A DNA stretch of 64,000 nt from contig NZ_JOAP01000007.1 in assembly GCF_000720475.1 (NCBI RefSeq), forward strand, positions 124,001 to 188,000, read 5' to 3'. The notes beneath the pieces were generated by a model. It did not search any database and had not been told where the DNA came from. It saw only the letters and a list, made by a program, of their open reading frames with translations. The translations under genes were made by a program, and so were the position numbers. Positions 36,199-44,925 of this stretch are shown here, piece after piece (position 1 is the stretch's first letter; every line of letters begins with the position of its first letter). The stretch comes from Streptomyces aureocirculatus. Lineage in GTDB: Bacteria; Actinomycetota; Actinomycetes; Streptomycetales; Streptomycetaceae.

Positions 36199-36621
36199 GA
36201 CGTCCTCGCGGACCAGGACGTCCCACATGCGGGTCAGGGCGTCGGCGGCCGCGCCGGGCAGTCCGGCCGCGGCGGTGATCTCGGCGGCCTTCTCCCGCGG
36301 TACGCCTTCGAAGGGGTCGACCGGCACCCGGACCACCGCGCCGGGGCGGGTGGCGGCTGTCTCCTCGATGCCCATGCCCAGGATGCGTCGGGCCGCCAGC
36401 TCCGCCGAAGGCGGGTCGGCGGTGAACACGACTCCACCGGCCTTGTCGCGCCCTCCGGTCTTGACCTGGGCCTTAACCACGGCGCGGCCACCCACGACGC
36501 GGCCACCGAGACGGCCGGCGCACCAGCGTGCTTCCTCGGCGGTGACGGCGACTCCTGCGGGCGGCACCAAGATGCCGTGTTCCGCGCAGAGTTCCCTTGC
36601 CTGATGTTCTTTCAGGTCCAT
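36199..36621 (-). pseudogene. sucC: Succinyl-CoA synthetase beta subunit remnant
   Basis: ATG at 36621 with an ACAGGAG site begins MDLKEHQARELCAEHG and continues VVKAQVKTGGRDKAGGV, the ATP-grasp start of SucC. After RRILGMGIEE the sequence jumps to TAATRPGAVVRVPVDPFEGV, skipping about 50 residues present in ordinary SucC, in frame. Similarity stops after RMWDVLVREDV (residue 141 of about 390) in a Gly/Ala run, and the frame then runs antisense into the DUF2254 gene. Two lesions make this a fragment, not a working subunit. No SucD partner is present. It lies divergent to the oxalate-type operon. Confidence 0.8.
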
Positions 36622-36690
36622 TCCGGCTCCTGTCCGGAAAGTGCCGTACGCCCTCTGGACACCACTCACCGGATGCGGGATAACAAGCTT

Positions 36691-36714
36691 CATACAGTAT
36701 TCGTCGACTGTATG
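36691..36714. promoter_or_regulatory. 24-bp inverted repeat before the oxalate-type operon
   Basis: Perfect 8-bp arms CATACAGT (36691-36698) and ACTGTATG (36707-36714) around an 8-bp spacer, located 129 bp before the decarboxylase start and 70 bp before the sucC remnant. Its AT-rich arms stand out from the GC-rich surroundings. A dimeric repressor such as a GntR-type protein is a plausible binder; no regulator gene is adjacent. Confidence 0.55.
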
Positions 36715-36842
36715 CAATGTACTGCGTGAGCTCCTCAGCACGGCTGTACCGACGCCTACTTGGCGCACCGCACACCTACCAAGCGCATTCCCGCCCCGGA
36801 CGAACCGCCTATGCATCCCCTACGAAGGGACAGGACTTCGCC

Positions 36843-38534
36843 ATGCCCGACGACAGCAGCGACAACAACACCCTCATCTCCGGCGGCCATCTGGTCGCCA
36901 AGGCCCTCAAGGCCGAGGGGGTGGAAGTCATCTACACCCTCTGCGGTGGCCACATCATCGACATCTACGACGGCTGCGTCGACGAGGGCATCGACGTCGT
37001 CGACGTACGCCATGAGCAGGTCGCCGCCCACGCCGCCGACGGGTACGCACGGATCACCGGCAAGCCCGGATGCGCCGTGGTGACCGCCGGGCCCGGCACC
37101 ACCGACGCCGTCACGGGCGTGGCCAACGCCTTCCGCGCGGAGTCCCCGATGCTGCTCATCGGCGGCCAAGGAGCCCACACCCAGCACAAAATGGGGTCAC
37201 TGCAGGACCTGCCGCACGTCGACATGATGACGCCCATCACCAAGTTCGCAGCGACCGTCCCCGACACGGCGCGCGCGGCGGACATGGTGTCGATGGCGTT
37301 CCGCGAGTGTTATCACGGCGCTCCCGGGCCCTCCTTCCTGGAGATCCCCCGTGACGTGCTCGACGCCAAGGTCCCCGCCGCGAAGGCCCGCGTACCGCGC
37401 GCGGGGCACTACCGGGCCTCGACGCGCTCCGCCGGTGACCCCGAGGCCATCGAGAGGCTCGCCGATCTGCTCGTACACGCGGAGAAACCGGCCATCCTCC
37501 TCGGCGGCCAGGTGTGGACGACCAGGGGCACGGCAGCGGCGATCCAACTCGTCCGCGCCCTCAATGTGCCCGCCTACATGAACGGCGCCGGGCGCGGCAC
37601 GCTGCCGCCCGGTGACCCGCACCACTTCCAGTTGTCGCGGCGGTACGCCTTCTCCAACGCCGATGTGATCGTCGTCGTCGGCACGCCCTTCGACTTCCGC
37701 ATGGGATACGGCAAACGGCTCTCTCCGGAGGCGACGGTCGTCCAGATCGACCTCGACTACCGCACCGTCGGCAAGAACCGCGACATCGACCTGGGCATCG
37801 TCGGCGACGCGGGACTTGTCCTGAAGTCGGTGACCGAGGCCGCGTCCGGACGCATCGACGGGGGCGCGTCGCGGCGCAAGGAGTGGCTGGACGAACTGCG
37901 GGCCGCCGAGCGGACGGCGCTGGAGAAGCGGCTGCCGAGCCTGCGCTCCGACGCCTCCCCCATCCACCCCTACCGCCTGGTGAGCGAGATCAACGACTTC
38001 CTCACCGAGGACTCGGTCTACATCGGCGACGGCGGCGACATCGTGACCTTCTCCGGGCAGGTCGTGCAGCCCAAGGCACCGGGCCACTGGATGGACCCGG
38101 GACCGCTCGGCACGCTCGGCGTCGGCATCCCCTTCGTGCTCGCCGCCAAGCAGGCCCGGCCCGACAAGGAAGTGGTGGCCCTCTTCGGAGACGGCGCTTT
38201 CAGCCTCACGGGCTGGGACTTCGAGACGCTCGTGCGCTACGGCCTGCCCTTCGTCGGCATCGTCGGCAACAACTCCTCGATGAACCAGATCCGTTACGGC
38301 CAGAAGGCCAAGTACGGCGAGGAGCGCCAGCGGGTCGGCAACACCCTCGGTGACGTCCACTACGACAAGTTCGCCCAGATGCTCGGCGGCCACGGCGAGG
38401 AGGTCCGCGACCCCGCCGACATCGGCCCCGCCCTGCGTCGCGCCCGCGAGTCCGGCAAGCCCTCGCTCGTCAACGTGTGGGTCGACCCGGACGCGTACGC
38501 ACCCGGAACCATAAACCAGACGATGTACAAGTGA
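36843..38534 (+). CDS. Thiamine-diphosphate enzyme, oxalyl-CoA decarboxylase-like
   Basis: 563 aa, ATG at 36843 with GGGACAGGAC upstream; oxalyl-CoA decarboxylases are about 565 aa. Catalytic Glu in VVDVRHEQVAAHAADGYARI and the TPP-Mg motif GDGAFSLTGWDFETL ending in VGNN. The central domain has LGGQVWTTRGTAAAIQL. The family includes acetolactate synthase, oxalyl-CoA decarboxylase and 2-hydroxyacyl-CoA lyase. The adjoining formyl-CoA transferase homologue and oxalate/formate-type transporter favour oxalyl-CoA decarboxylation to formyl-CoA and CO2. A 2-hydroxyacyl-CoA lyase working with formyl-CoA remains possible, since the N-terminal half is not a close copy of the Oxalobacter enzyme. Confidence 0.78.
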   Translation: MPDDSSDNNTLISGGHLVAKALKAEGVEVIYTLCGGHIIDIYDGCVDEGIDVVDVRHEQVAAHAADGYARITGKPGCAVVTAGPGTTDAVTGVANAFRAESPMLLIGGQGAHTQHKMGSLQDLPHVDMMTPITKFAATVPDTARAADMVSMAFRECYHGAPGPSFLEIPRDVLDAKVPAAKARVPRAGHYRASTRSAGDPEAIERLADLLVHAEKPAILLGGQVWTTRGTAAAIQLVRALNVPAYMNGAGRGTLPPGDPHHFQLSRRYAFSNADVIVVVGTPFDFRMGYGKRLSPEATVVQIDLDYRTVGKNRDIDLGIVGDAGLVLKSVTEAASGRIDGGASRRKEWLDELRAAERTALEKRLPSLRSDASPIHPYRLVSEINDFLTEDSVYIGDGGDIVTFSGQVVQPKAPGHWMDPGPLGTLGVGIPFVLAAKQARPDKEVVALFGDGAFSLTGWDFETLVRYGLPFVGIVGNNSSMNQIRYGQKAKYGEERQRVGNTLGDVHYDKFAQMLGGHGEEVRDPADIGPALRRARESGKPSLVNVWVDPDAYAPGTINQTMYK

Positions 38535-38546
38535 GGTGACACGGCC

Positions 38547-39776
38547 GTGACCAAGGCTCTCGAAGGAATCCGCGTCCTGGACATGACCCACGTCCAGTCG
38601 GGGCCGTCCGCGACCCAGCTCCTCGCCTGGCTGGGCGCGGACGTGGTGAAGCTGGAGGCGCCCTCCGGAGACATCACACGCAAGCAACTGCGGGACCTGC
38701 CAGGCGTGGACTCGCTCTACTTCGCGATGCTCAACTGCAACAAGCGGAGCATCACCCTCAACACCAAGACCGAACGCGGCAAGGAGCTCCTCACGGAGCT
38801 GATCCGCCGTTCCGACGTGCTGGTCGAGAACTTCGGGCCGGGTGCCGTGGACCGCATGGGCTTCACCTGGGAACGCGTCCAGGAGATCAACCCGCGCATC
38901 GTCTACGCCTCGATCAAAGGCTTCGGAGAGGGGCCGTACACCAACTTCAAGGCCTACGAAGTCGTGGCGCAGGCCATGGGCGGCTCCATGTCGACCACCG
39001 GTTTCGAGGACGGCCCGCCGCTCGCCACCGGTGCGCAGATCGGCGACTCCGGGACGGGCGTCCACGCCGTCGCGGGCATTCTGGCCGCCCTCTTCCAGAG
39101 GGAGACCACGGGCCGCGGACAGCGCGTCAACGTCGCCATGCAGCACGCCGTGCTCAACCTGTGCCGCGTCAAGCTGCGTGACCAGCAGCGGCTCGCCCGC
39201 GGGCCGCTCGCCGAATACCCGAACGAGGACTTCGGGGACGCCGTGCCGCGCTCCGGCAACGCCTCCGGCGGCGGGCAGCCCGGGTGGGCCGTCCAGTGCG
39301 CCCCTGGCGGCCCGAACGACTACGTGTACGTCATCGTGCAGCCCGTCGGCTGGAAGCCGCTCACGGAGCTCATCGGCCGCCCCGAGCTGGCCGAGGATCC
39401 CCAGTGGGCCACCCCGGAGGCGCGGCTCCCACAGCTCGGCAAGGTGTTCCAGTTGATCGAGGAGTGGTCCTCGGCCCTGCCCAAGTGGGAGGTCCTCGAG
39501 CGGCTCAACTCCCACAACATCCCGTGCGGGCCGATCCTGTCCACCAAGGAGATCATCGAGGACGCCTCGCTGGCGGCCAACGAGATCGTCGTCGAGGTGA
39601 CGCACCCCGAGCGCGGCTCCTTCACGACCGTGGGTTCGCCGCTCAAGCTCTCCGACTCCCCTGTCGACGTGGTCGGCTCGCCGCTGCTCGGCGAGCACAA
39701 CGAAGAGGTGTTCATCGGCGAGCTCGGCCTCGGTGACGAAGAGCTGCGCCTGCTCAAGTCGAACGGAGTGATCTGA
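38547..39776 (+). CDS. frc: Formyl-CoA:oxalate CoA-transferase
   Basis: 409 aa class III CoA-transferase, GTG at 38547, 12 bp after the decarboxylase. Very close in pattern to the Oxalobacter enzyme: [54 protein letters not shown], the nucleophile Asp167 in [20 protein letters not shown] and [13 protein letters not shown]. It moves CoA from formyl-CoA (or succinyl-CoA) to oxalate, giving oxalyl-CoA for the decarboxylase. The combination forms the classic two-enzyme oxalate cycle. Confidence 0.9.
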   Translation: MTKALEGIRVLDMTHVQSGPSATQLLAWLGADVVKLEAPSGDITRKQLRDLPGVDSLYFAMLNCNKRSITLNTKTERGKELLTELIRRSDVLVENFGPGAVDRMGFTWERVQEINPRIVYASIKGFGEGPYTNFKAYEVVAQAMGGSMSTTGFEDGPPLATGAQIGDSGTGVHAVAGILAALFQRETTGRGQRVNVAMQHAVLNLCRVKLRDQQRLARGPLAEYPNEDFGDAVPRSGNASGGGQPGWAVQCAPGGPNDYVYVIVQPVGWKPLTELIGRPELAEDPQWATPEARLPQLGKVFQLIEEWSSALPKWEVLERLNSHNIPCGPILSTKEIIEDASLAANEIVVEVTHPERGSFTTVGSPLKLSDSPVDVVGSPLLGEHNEEVFIGELGLGDEELRLLKSNGVI

Positions 39777-41933
39777 TTGCCGGCCGAGGACCGCAGGGAG
39801 CGGGTGCGCGCACTGCTCGACGCCGTGCGCGCCGACGGACGGGCCGCACTGACGGCGCCGGAGGCGAAGGTCCTCGCGGACGCCTACGGCATCGCCGTGC
39901 CCGGTGAGGAACTCGCGCGGGACGTCGAGGAGGCGGTGGCCTGCGCGGCACGCTTCGACGGGCCCGTGGTCATGAAGATCGTCTCGCCGGACATCCTGCA
40001 CAAGACCGAGGCGGGCGGCGTGGTGGTGGGCGTGGCGGGAGCCGCGGACGTACGGGCGGCGTTCCACCGGATCGTCACCGCCGCACGTGCGTACGCGCCC
40101 GCGGCGCACATCGAGGGTGTGCAGGTGCAGGAACTGCTGCCGTCGGGGCCCGCCGCCCAGGAGGTGATCGTGGGCGCGGTCACCGATCCGACGTTCGGCA
40201 AGGTCGTCGCCTTCGGACTCGGTGGGGTGCTCGTCGAGGTCCTCAAGGACGTCACGTTCCGGCTGGCGCCCGTCGACGCGGACGAGGCGGTGTCCATGCT
40301 CGACTCGATCCGGGCGGCGGAGGTGCTGCGGGGCGTCCGGGGCGCCCCCGGTGTGGACCGGTGGGCCCTCGCCGAGCAGATATGCCGGGTGTCGCGGTTG
40401 GTCACCGATTTCCCGGAGATCGCGGAGGTCGACCTCAACCCGGTCGTGGCGACGCCGCAGGGGGCGCTCGCTGCGGACGTCCGCGTCATCCTCGCCGACC
40501 GGGTTCCGGCACCGCGGCGCACCTACACGCGCGCGGAGATACTCGCTTCGATGCGGCGCCTGATGCGGCCCCGCTCCATCGCCGTGATCGGTGCCTCCAA
40601 CGAGCCGGGCAAGATCGGCAATTCGGTGATGCGCAATCTCATCGACGGCGGCTTCTCCGGAGAGATCCATCCGGTGAACCCCAGGGGCGACGACATCGTG
40701 GGCCGCAAGGCTTACAAGAGTGTCACGGACGTCCCCGGTGAGGTGGATGTGGCGGTCTTCGCCATTCCCGCCAAGCTCGTCGCCGCCGCGCTCGATGAGG
40801 TCGGGCGCAAGGGCGTCCCGAACGCGGTCCTCATTCCCTCCGGCTTCGCCGAGACCGGTGAACAGGCCCTCCAGGACGAGATCGTGGCGATCGGGGAACG
40901 TCACGGCGTGCGGCTGCTCGGACCGAACATCTACGGCTATTACTCGACGTGGCAGGACCTGTGCGCCACGTTCTGCACGCCCTACGACGTCAGGGGCCCG
41001 GTGGCGCTCACCTCGCAGTCCGGTGGCATCGGCATGGCGATCCTCGGCTTCGCACGCGCCACGAACACGGGGGTCTCGGCGATCGTCGGTCTCGGCAACA
41101 AGGCGGACCTCGACGAGGACGACTTCCTCACCTGGTTCGGTGAGGACGCCGACACCCGGTGCATCGCCATGCACTTCGAGGACCTCAAGGACGGCCGGGC
41201 CTTCGTGGCGGCCGCGCGCGCCACCGTACCGAAGAAGCCCGTCGTGGTCCTCAAAGCGGGCCGCACCGCCGCGGGCGCCAGGGCCGCGGGCTCCCACACC
41301 GGCGCCCTCGCGGGGGACGACGCCGTCTACGACGACATCCTGCGGCAGGCCGGTGTCATCCGGGCCCCGGGGTTGCACGAGATGCTGGAGTACGCGCGTG
41401 CGCTGCCCGTCCTTCCGACGCCGAAGGGCGACAACATCGTCATCATCACCGGGGCGGGCGGCTCGGGCGTGCTGCTCTCCGACGCGGTGACCGACAACGG
41501 CCTGAAGCTCATGGAGATCCCGGCCGACCTGGACGCGGCCTTCCGGGCGTTCATCCCGCCGTTCGGTGCCGCGGGCAACCCCGTCGACATCACCGGCGGC
41601 GAGCCCCCCTCGACGTACGAGGCGACGATCCGGCTCGGCCTGGAGGATCCGCGTATCCACGCGCTCGTTCTTGGTTACTGGCACACCATCGTCACCCCTC
41701 CCATGGTCTTCGCCGAATCAACGGCCCGCGTGGTCGACGAGTTCCGCGCCCGTGGCATCGACAAGCCGGTCGTCGCGTCCCTCGCTGGCGACGTCGAGGT
41801 GGAGGAGGCCTGCCTGTACCTCTTCGAGCGGGGCGTCGTGGCCTATCCGTACACGACGGAACGGCCCGTGGCGGTGCTCGGTGCGAAGTACCGGTGGGCG
41901 CGCGCGGCGGGACTCCTGGGAGGCGATCGATGA
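39777..41933 (+). CDS. ADP-forming acyl-CoA synthetase (fused ATP-grasp and CoA-ligase domains)
   Basis: 718 aa. TTG at 39777 directly follows the frc stop and has GGAGTG 8 nt upstream; a GTG at 39801 is the alternative. Residues 1-235 are an ATP-grasp (beta-like) domain (VVMKIVSPDILHKTEAGGVV, AEVDLNPVVA), 260-350 a CoA-binding domain (IAVIGASNEPGKIGNSVMRN), and the rest a CoA-ligase alpha-like part with SQSGGIGMAILG and the phospho-His region SHTGALAGDDAV. The enzyme interconverts an acid, CoA and ATP with the CoA ester, ADP and Pi. In this operon it could prime oxalyl- or formyl-CoA, or recover ATP from formyl-CoA. The domain order (ATP-grasp first) is a permutation of the archaeal type. 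Confidence 0.85.
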   Translation: MPAEDRRERVRALLDAVRADGRAALTAPEAKVLADAYGIAVPGEELARDVEEAVACAARFDGPVVMKIVSPDILHKTEAGGVVVGVAGAADVRAAFHRIVTAARAYAPAAHIEGVQVQELLPSGPAAQEVIVGAVTDPTFGKVVAFGLGGVLVEVLKDVTFRLAPVDADEAVSMLDSIRAAEVLRGVRGAPGVDRWALAEQICRVSRLVTDFPEIAEVDLNPVVATPQGALAADVRVILADRVPAPRRTYTRAEILASMRRLMRPRSIAVIGASNEPGKIGNSVMRNLIDGGFSGEIHPVNPRGDDIVGRKAYKSVTDVPGEVDVAVFAIPAKLVAAALDEVGRKGVPNAVLIPSGFAETGEQALQDEIVAIGERHGVRLLGPNIYGYYSTWQDLCATFCTPYDVRGPVALTSQSGGIGMAILGFARATNTGVSAIVGLGNKADLDEDDFLTWFGEDADTRCIAMHFEDLKDGRAFVAAARATVPKKPVVVLKAGRTAAGARAAGSHTGALAGDDAVYDDILRQAGVIRAPGLHEMLEYARALPVLPTPKGDNIVIITGAGGSGVLLSDAVTDNGLKLMEIPADLDAAFRAFIPPFGAAGNPVDITGGEPPSTYEATIRLGLEDPRIHALVLGYWHTIVTPPMVFAESTARVVDEFRARGIDKPVVASLAGDVEVEEACLYLFERGVVAYPYTTERPVAVLGAKYRWARAAGLLGGDR

Positions 41934-41951
41934 GGTGAGCCGGTACGGGGC

Positions 41952-41972
41952 GGCCGGCGGTGCGCGCCGGCC
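41952..41972 (+). terminator. Intra-operon GC hairpin (attenuator-like)
   Basis: GGCCGGCG (41952-41959) and CGCCGGCC (41965-41972) with a 5-nt loop lie 19 bp after the synthetase stop and 86 bp before the transporter start. There is no T-run, so complete termination is unlikely. It may lower transporter expression relative to the upstream enzymes. Confidence 0.35.
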
Positions 41973-42057
41973 GGCCGCGGAACCCGTGCGCACGCGAAAG
42001 GAAGTGGACAGGGGGCGCCGGCCAGGATCTTTTCGACGCAAGGGGTGCTCAAGCGAC

Positions 42058-43446
42058 ATGACGACAACAGACCTACGCACTGCCGTCCCCTATCGGGAGG
42101 TGACGGGCCCGGGCGGCCGGGTGTACCGGGTCGGCGAGACCGACATCGACATCATGGGCCGCGAGCGCAAATGGATGGTCATCCTGCCGTGGGTCGGCAT
42201 GATGGGCATCAGTTCGGCCGAGTACGCTTTCGCGTCCGCCGAGGACACTCTGCACACCGCGCATTCCTGGAGCAGTCTGCACATCTTCTGGATGCTGGGG
42301 GTCTGGGTGTTCTTCCAGGCCGCGGTGGCCTTCCCGGCGGGCAAACTGCGTGAGAGCGGCAGACTTCCCGCGCGCTGGGCCATGATGTTCGGCGCGCTCG
42401 GCACACTCTTGGGCTATGTGTCACTGGCGTTCGCGCCCCATGTGGTGGTCGCCTACATCGGCTTCGGCATGTTCAGCGGCATGGGCGCTGGAATGGTGTA
42501 CGCGACCTGCGTGAACATGGTGGGCAAGTGGTATCCGGAGCGGAAGGGCGGGAAGACCGGTTTCGTCAACGGGGGCTTCGCCTACGGTTCGGTGCCGTTC
42601 GTCTTCCTCTTCACCGGCTACATGGACCTCACGAATTTCCGCTGGGTGCTGGTCAGCGTAGGCATTCTCCTTGCCGCGATGGTCGCCGCCGCCGGGTACT
42701 TCTTCCAGGACCCGCCGAAGAACTGGTGGCCGGCGTCGGTGGACCCGCTGCGGCCGCCGAGCGACCCGCGGGCCCGGCGCGCCCTGCGGATGAATCCCCC
42801 CGCGGTGCGGCAGTACACACCCAAGGAGGCGTGGCAGACCGGCCGCGTCGGGCTGATGTGGTTCTGTCTGCTCTGCACTTCGGGCGTAAACATATTCGGC
42901 ATCGCGTTCCAGGTGGACATCGGCGAGGAAGCCGGTTTCGCCGGTGGCATCGTCGCCACGGCGATGTCACTCAAGGCCATCGTGAACGGCACCGGCCGCG
43001 GCGTCATCGGCTGGCTCTCGGACCGCTACGGACGAAAACGCTGCCTGATCTTTGTCTGCGTCATTCTCGGCCTCGCGCAGTACGGGATCCTGTGGGCCGC
43101 CGACCTCAAGAACCTCCCGATGTTCCTGATCTTCTCCAGTATCTCAGGGTTCGGCGGCGGCGCCATCTTCCCGATGTTCGCGGCCATGACCGCGGACTAC
43201 TTCGGGGAGAACAACAACGCCTCCAACTACGGCCTGGTCTACAGCTCCAAGCTGGTTTCCGGTCTGCTCGGCTCCGGAATGGGTTCCGTGGTGGTGAGCC
43301 ACTGGGGGCACACCGGGGCATTCACTCTGGCCGGGTCCATCTCGCTGTTCGCCGGCTTCATCGCGCTCTTCCTTTCCCCGCCGGGGCGGCCGAAGTCCAA
43401 GAGCATCACTCCCAACCCGCAACCCCTCGGTGAGGAAATGTCTTGA
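42058..43446 (+). CDS. OxlT-like MFS transporter (oxalate/formate antiporter family)
   Basis: 462 aa, ATG at 42058 with AAGGGG upstream. Twelve-helix major facilitator: N-half WMVILPWVGMMGISSAEYAF, VWVFFQAAVAFPAGKLRESG and MFSGMGAGMVYATCVNMVGK (the OxlT-type glycine-rich helix), then VGKWYPERKGGKTGFVNGGF. A central cytoplasmic loop is followed by a C-half with GRGVIGWLSDRYGRKR and GGGAIFPMFAAMTADYFGENNNASNYG. The last two motifs are typical of oxalate:formate antiporters. Last gene of the operon; exchange of external oxalate for formate would complete the pathway. Terminator 29 bp downstream. Confidence 0.88.
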   Translation: MTTTDLRTAVPYREVTGPGGRVYRVGETDIDIMGRERKWMVILPWVGMMGISSAEYAFASAEDTLHTAHSWSSLHIFWMLGVWVFFQAAVAFPAGKLRESGRLPARWAMMFGALGTLLGYVSLAFAPHVVVAYIGFGMFSGMGAGMVYATCVNMVGKWYPERKGGKTGFVNGGFAYGSVPFVFLFTGYMDLTNFRWVLVSVGILLAAMVAAAGYFFQDPPKNWWPASVDPLRPPSDPRARRALRMNPPAVRQYTPKEAWQTGRVGLMWFCLLCTSGVNIFGIAFQVDIGEEAGFAGGIVATAMSLKAIVNGTGRGVIGWLSDRYGRKRCLIFVCVILGLAQYGILWAADLKNLPMFLIFSSISGFGGGAIFPMFAAMTADYFGENNNASNYGLVYSSKLVSGLLGSGMGSVVVSHWGHTGAFTLAGSISLFAGFIALFLSPPGRPKSKSITPNPQPLGEEMS

Positions 43447-43474
43447 CGGGACGGCGGAGCCCTTCGCCGCACAA

Positions 43475-43507
43475 GGGTGCTGCCCGCAGGTCCAGCGGGC
43501 AGCACCC
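43475..43507. terminator. Bidirectional terminator between convergent genes
   Basis: Perfect 13-bp stem: GGGTGCTGCCCGC (43475-43487) and GCGGGCAGCACCC (43495-43507), loop AGGTCCA. It lies between the transporter stop and the convergent TIM-barrel gene's stop at 43569. No long T-run, as is common in Streptomyces. Confidence 0.85.
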
Positions 43508-43568
43508 CCCTGTCTGCAAACCAGGTACTCCCCCTGTGTGCCCGTACTGCTTCCCTCCGTGCGGGCGG

Positions 43569-44636
43569 TCAGTCGCCGCAGCGTTCCCTGAGGGAGTGCA
43601 GATGGGCGCTGGATTTGCGGGCGAAGGCGTACGACTCGGCCGGGTTGTCGTGCTCGGTCTGCCAGTGGTGGTAGCGGCGCCCGCCGTGCGTGCGGGCGGT
43701 CACCTTCGACAGGAACCTCTTGTAGTCGATGTCGCCGTCCCCCACGTCCACCATGCGGTAGCCGTCACGGGCGGAGTCGTCGCGGATGCCGTCCTTGACG
43801 TGGAACAGCGGATAACGGTGCGGCCGTTTCAGTACGTAGTCCAGCGGGTCGAAGGGCCGCGGTGTGCCGTCCACCTGCTTGCCGAAGCGGAACTGCGCCG
43901 AGTACGCCCAGTAGATGTCCATCTCCAGGAACACATAGTCCGGATCGGTCTCCGCGAGCAGTACGTCGTAGAGGCGCACGCCCGGTTTGTCCGTGGCGAA
44001 GGAGAACTCCTCGGCGTGATTGTGCTGGTAGAACTTCATGCCCCGTGCGCGGGCCGCTTCGCCGTACGTGTTGAAGTCCTCCGCGGCGCGCTTCCACGCG
44101 TCGACGGTCGCGCCGTAGCGGAAGGGCCCGGCCGCGGTGCCGATGTGCTTCAGGCCCAGCGCTTCCGCGTCGTCCAGGACCTTGGTGAGGTTCTGCGCGA
44201 AAGTGTAGGCGTTCGGGTTGCCGTTGTCGTAGTAGCCGACGTGACTGCCGATCGGGTGCAGGCCGTGGTCGCGCGCGAGCCTCCTCAACTGGGCGAGGGT
44301 GATGGGCCCCGCGGAGCCCTGGGTGTACCCGGCGAACTCGATCTCGTCGTATCCATAGCGCTCCAGCTCGGCGAAGACGGTCGCGAATCCGGCGGTGGAG
44401 ACCTTGTCACGAAGGCTGTAGAGCTGGATGCCGAGCCGGCCCGGCGGCAGGACGGGACGGCCGCGCCCCTTGCCCGTCGCCTGTGTGGCGGAGCCGGCCG
44501 TCGCGGACGCGGGGCCCGCGGCGGCCGCGGTGCCGATGAGCGTCGCCGCGGTGGCCCCCGCGGCGACGCCGAGCATGCCGCGCCGGCTGAGTCTCCCGGC
44601 GAGTTCGGGGTCGTCCGGTGTGTGCTTGCGGCTCAT
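43569..44636 (-). CDS. Tat-exported sugar phosphate isomerase/epimerase-like TIM barrel
   Basis: 355 aa from ATG at 44636 with AGGGAGAA upstream. Twin-arginine signal peptide (LSRRGMLGVAAGATAATLIG) at residues about 16-45. The xylose-isomerase-like barrel follows: LGIQLYSLRDKVSTAGFATV, YDEIEFAGYTQG, HPIGSHVGYYD, FYQHNHAEEFS, VFLEMDIYWAYSA and FHVKDGIRDD. The His/Glu/Asp set fits a metal-dependent isomerase or epimerase. It is extracytoplasmic, unlike the two ebo-region barrels. A repeat-filled gap of 289 bp separates it from the upstream ebo operon, so it may have its own promoter. Substrate unknown, perhaps a keto-sugar. Confidence 0.84.
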   Translation of the reverse strand: MSRKHTPDDPELAGRLSRRGMLGVAAGATAATLIGTAAAAGPASATAGSATQATGKGRGRPVLPPGRLGIQLYSLRDKVSTAGFATVFAELERYGYDEIEFAGYTQGSAGPITLAQLRRLARDHGLHPIGSHVGYYDNGNPNAYTFAQNLTKVLDDAEALGLKHIGTAAGPFRYGATVDAWKRAAEDFNTYGEAARARGMKFYQHNHAEEFSFATDKPGVRLYDVLLAETDPDYVFLEMDIYWAYSAQFRFGKQVDGTPRPFDPLDYVLKRPHRYPLFHVKDGIRDDSARDGYRMVDVGDGDIDYKRFLSKVTARTHGGRRYHHWQTEHDNPAESYAFARKSSAHLHSLRERCGD

Positions 44637-44765
44637 GGGTTCTCCCTGGGATCGGGATCGGAAATGGCATCGAGGACGGGGCGGGGACGGGGTCGAGGAC
44701 GGGGACGGGGTCGACGTCGGGGTCGGGGTCGAGGTCGGGGTCGGATCAGGGATCGGTTCGAGGAA
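44637..44765. repeat. Degenerate GGGGTCGAGG/GGGGACGGGG tract upstream of the Tat TIM-barrel gene
   Basis: About 100 bp made of GACGGGG, GGGTCGAGG and GTCGGGGTC words in a 6- or 12-bp register. It occupies the 5' untranslated region of the TIM-barrel gene; the minus strand is strongly pyrimidine-rich. The rest of the gap to 44925 shows no gene. Confidence 0.7.
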
Positions 44766-44925
44766 CAGATCAGGGTGGGGCCAGGGGCGGACCCTGATGG
44801 CGGGGCGCGCCTGGTCTGGTTCAGTGGAGATCGACCGGAGCTCGACGGATTTCAGGTCCGGGCACGGCGGGGGCGGCACATGACTCGTGCGGAGCCGATG
44901 CGTGCGTGCCGGGGTTCGACGGGCC

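Noticed and set aside
37197..41684. 1495-codon open frame on the minus strand
   Set aside because: Antisense to the oxalate-type operon; the plus-strand proteins have clear family motifs, while this frame is Arg/Val/Gly-rich with no domain. High GC leaves the antisense frame free of stops.
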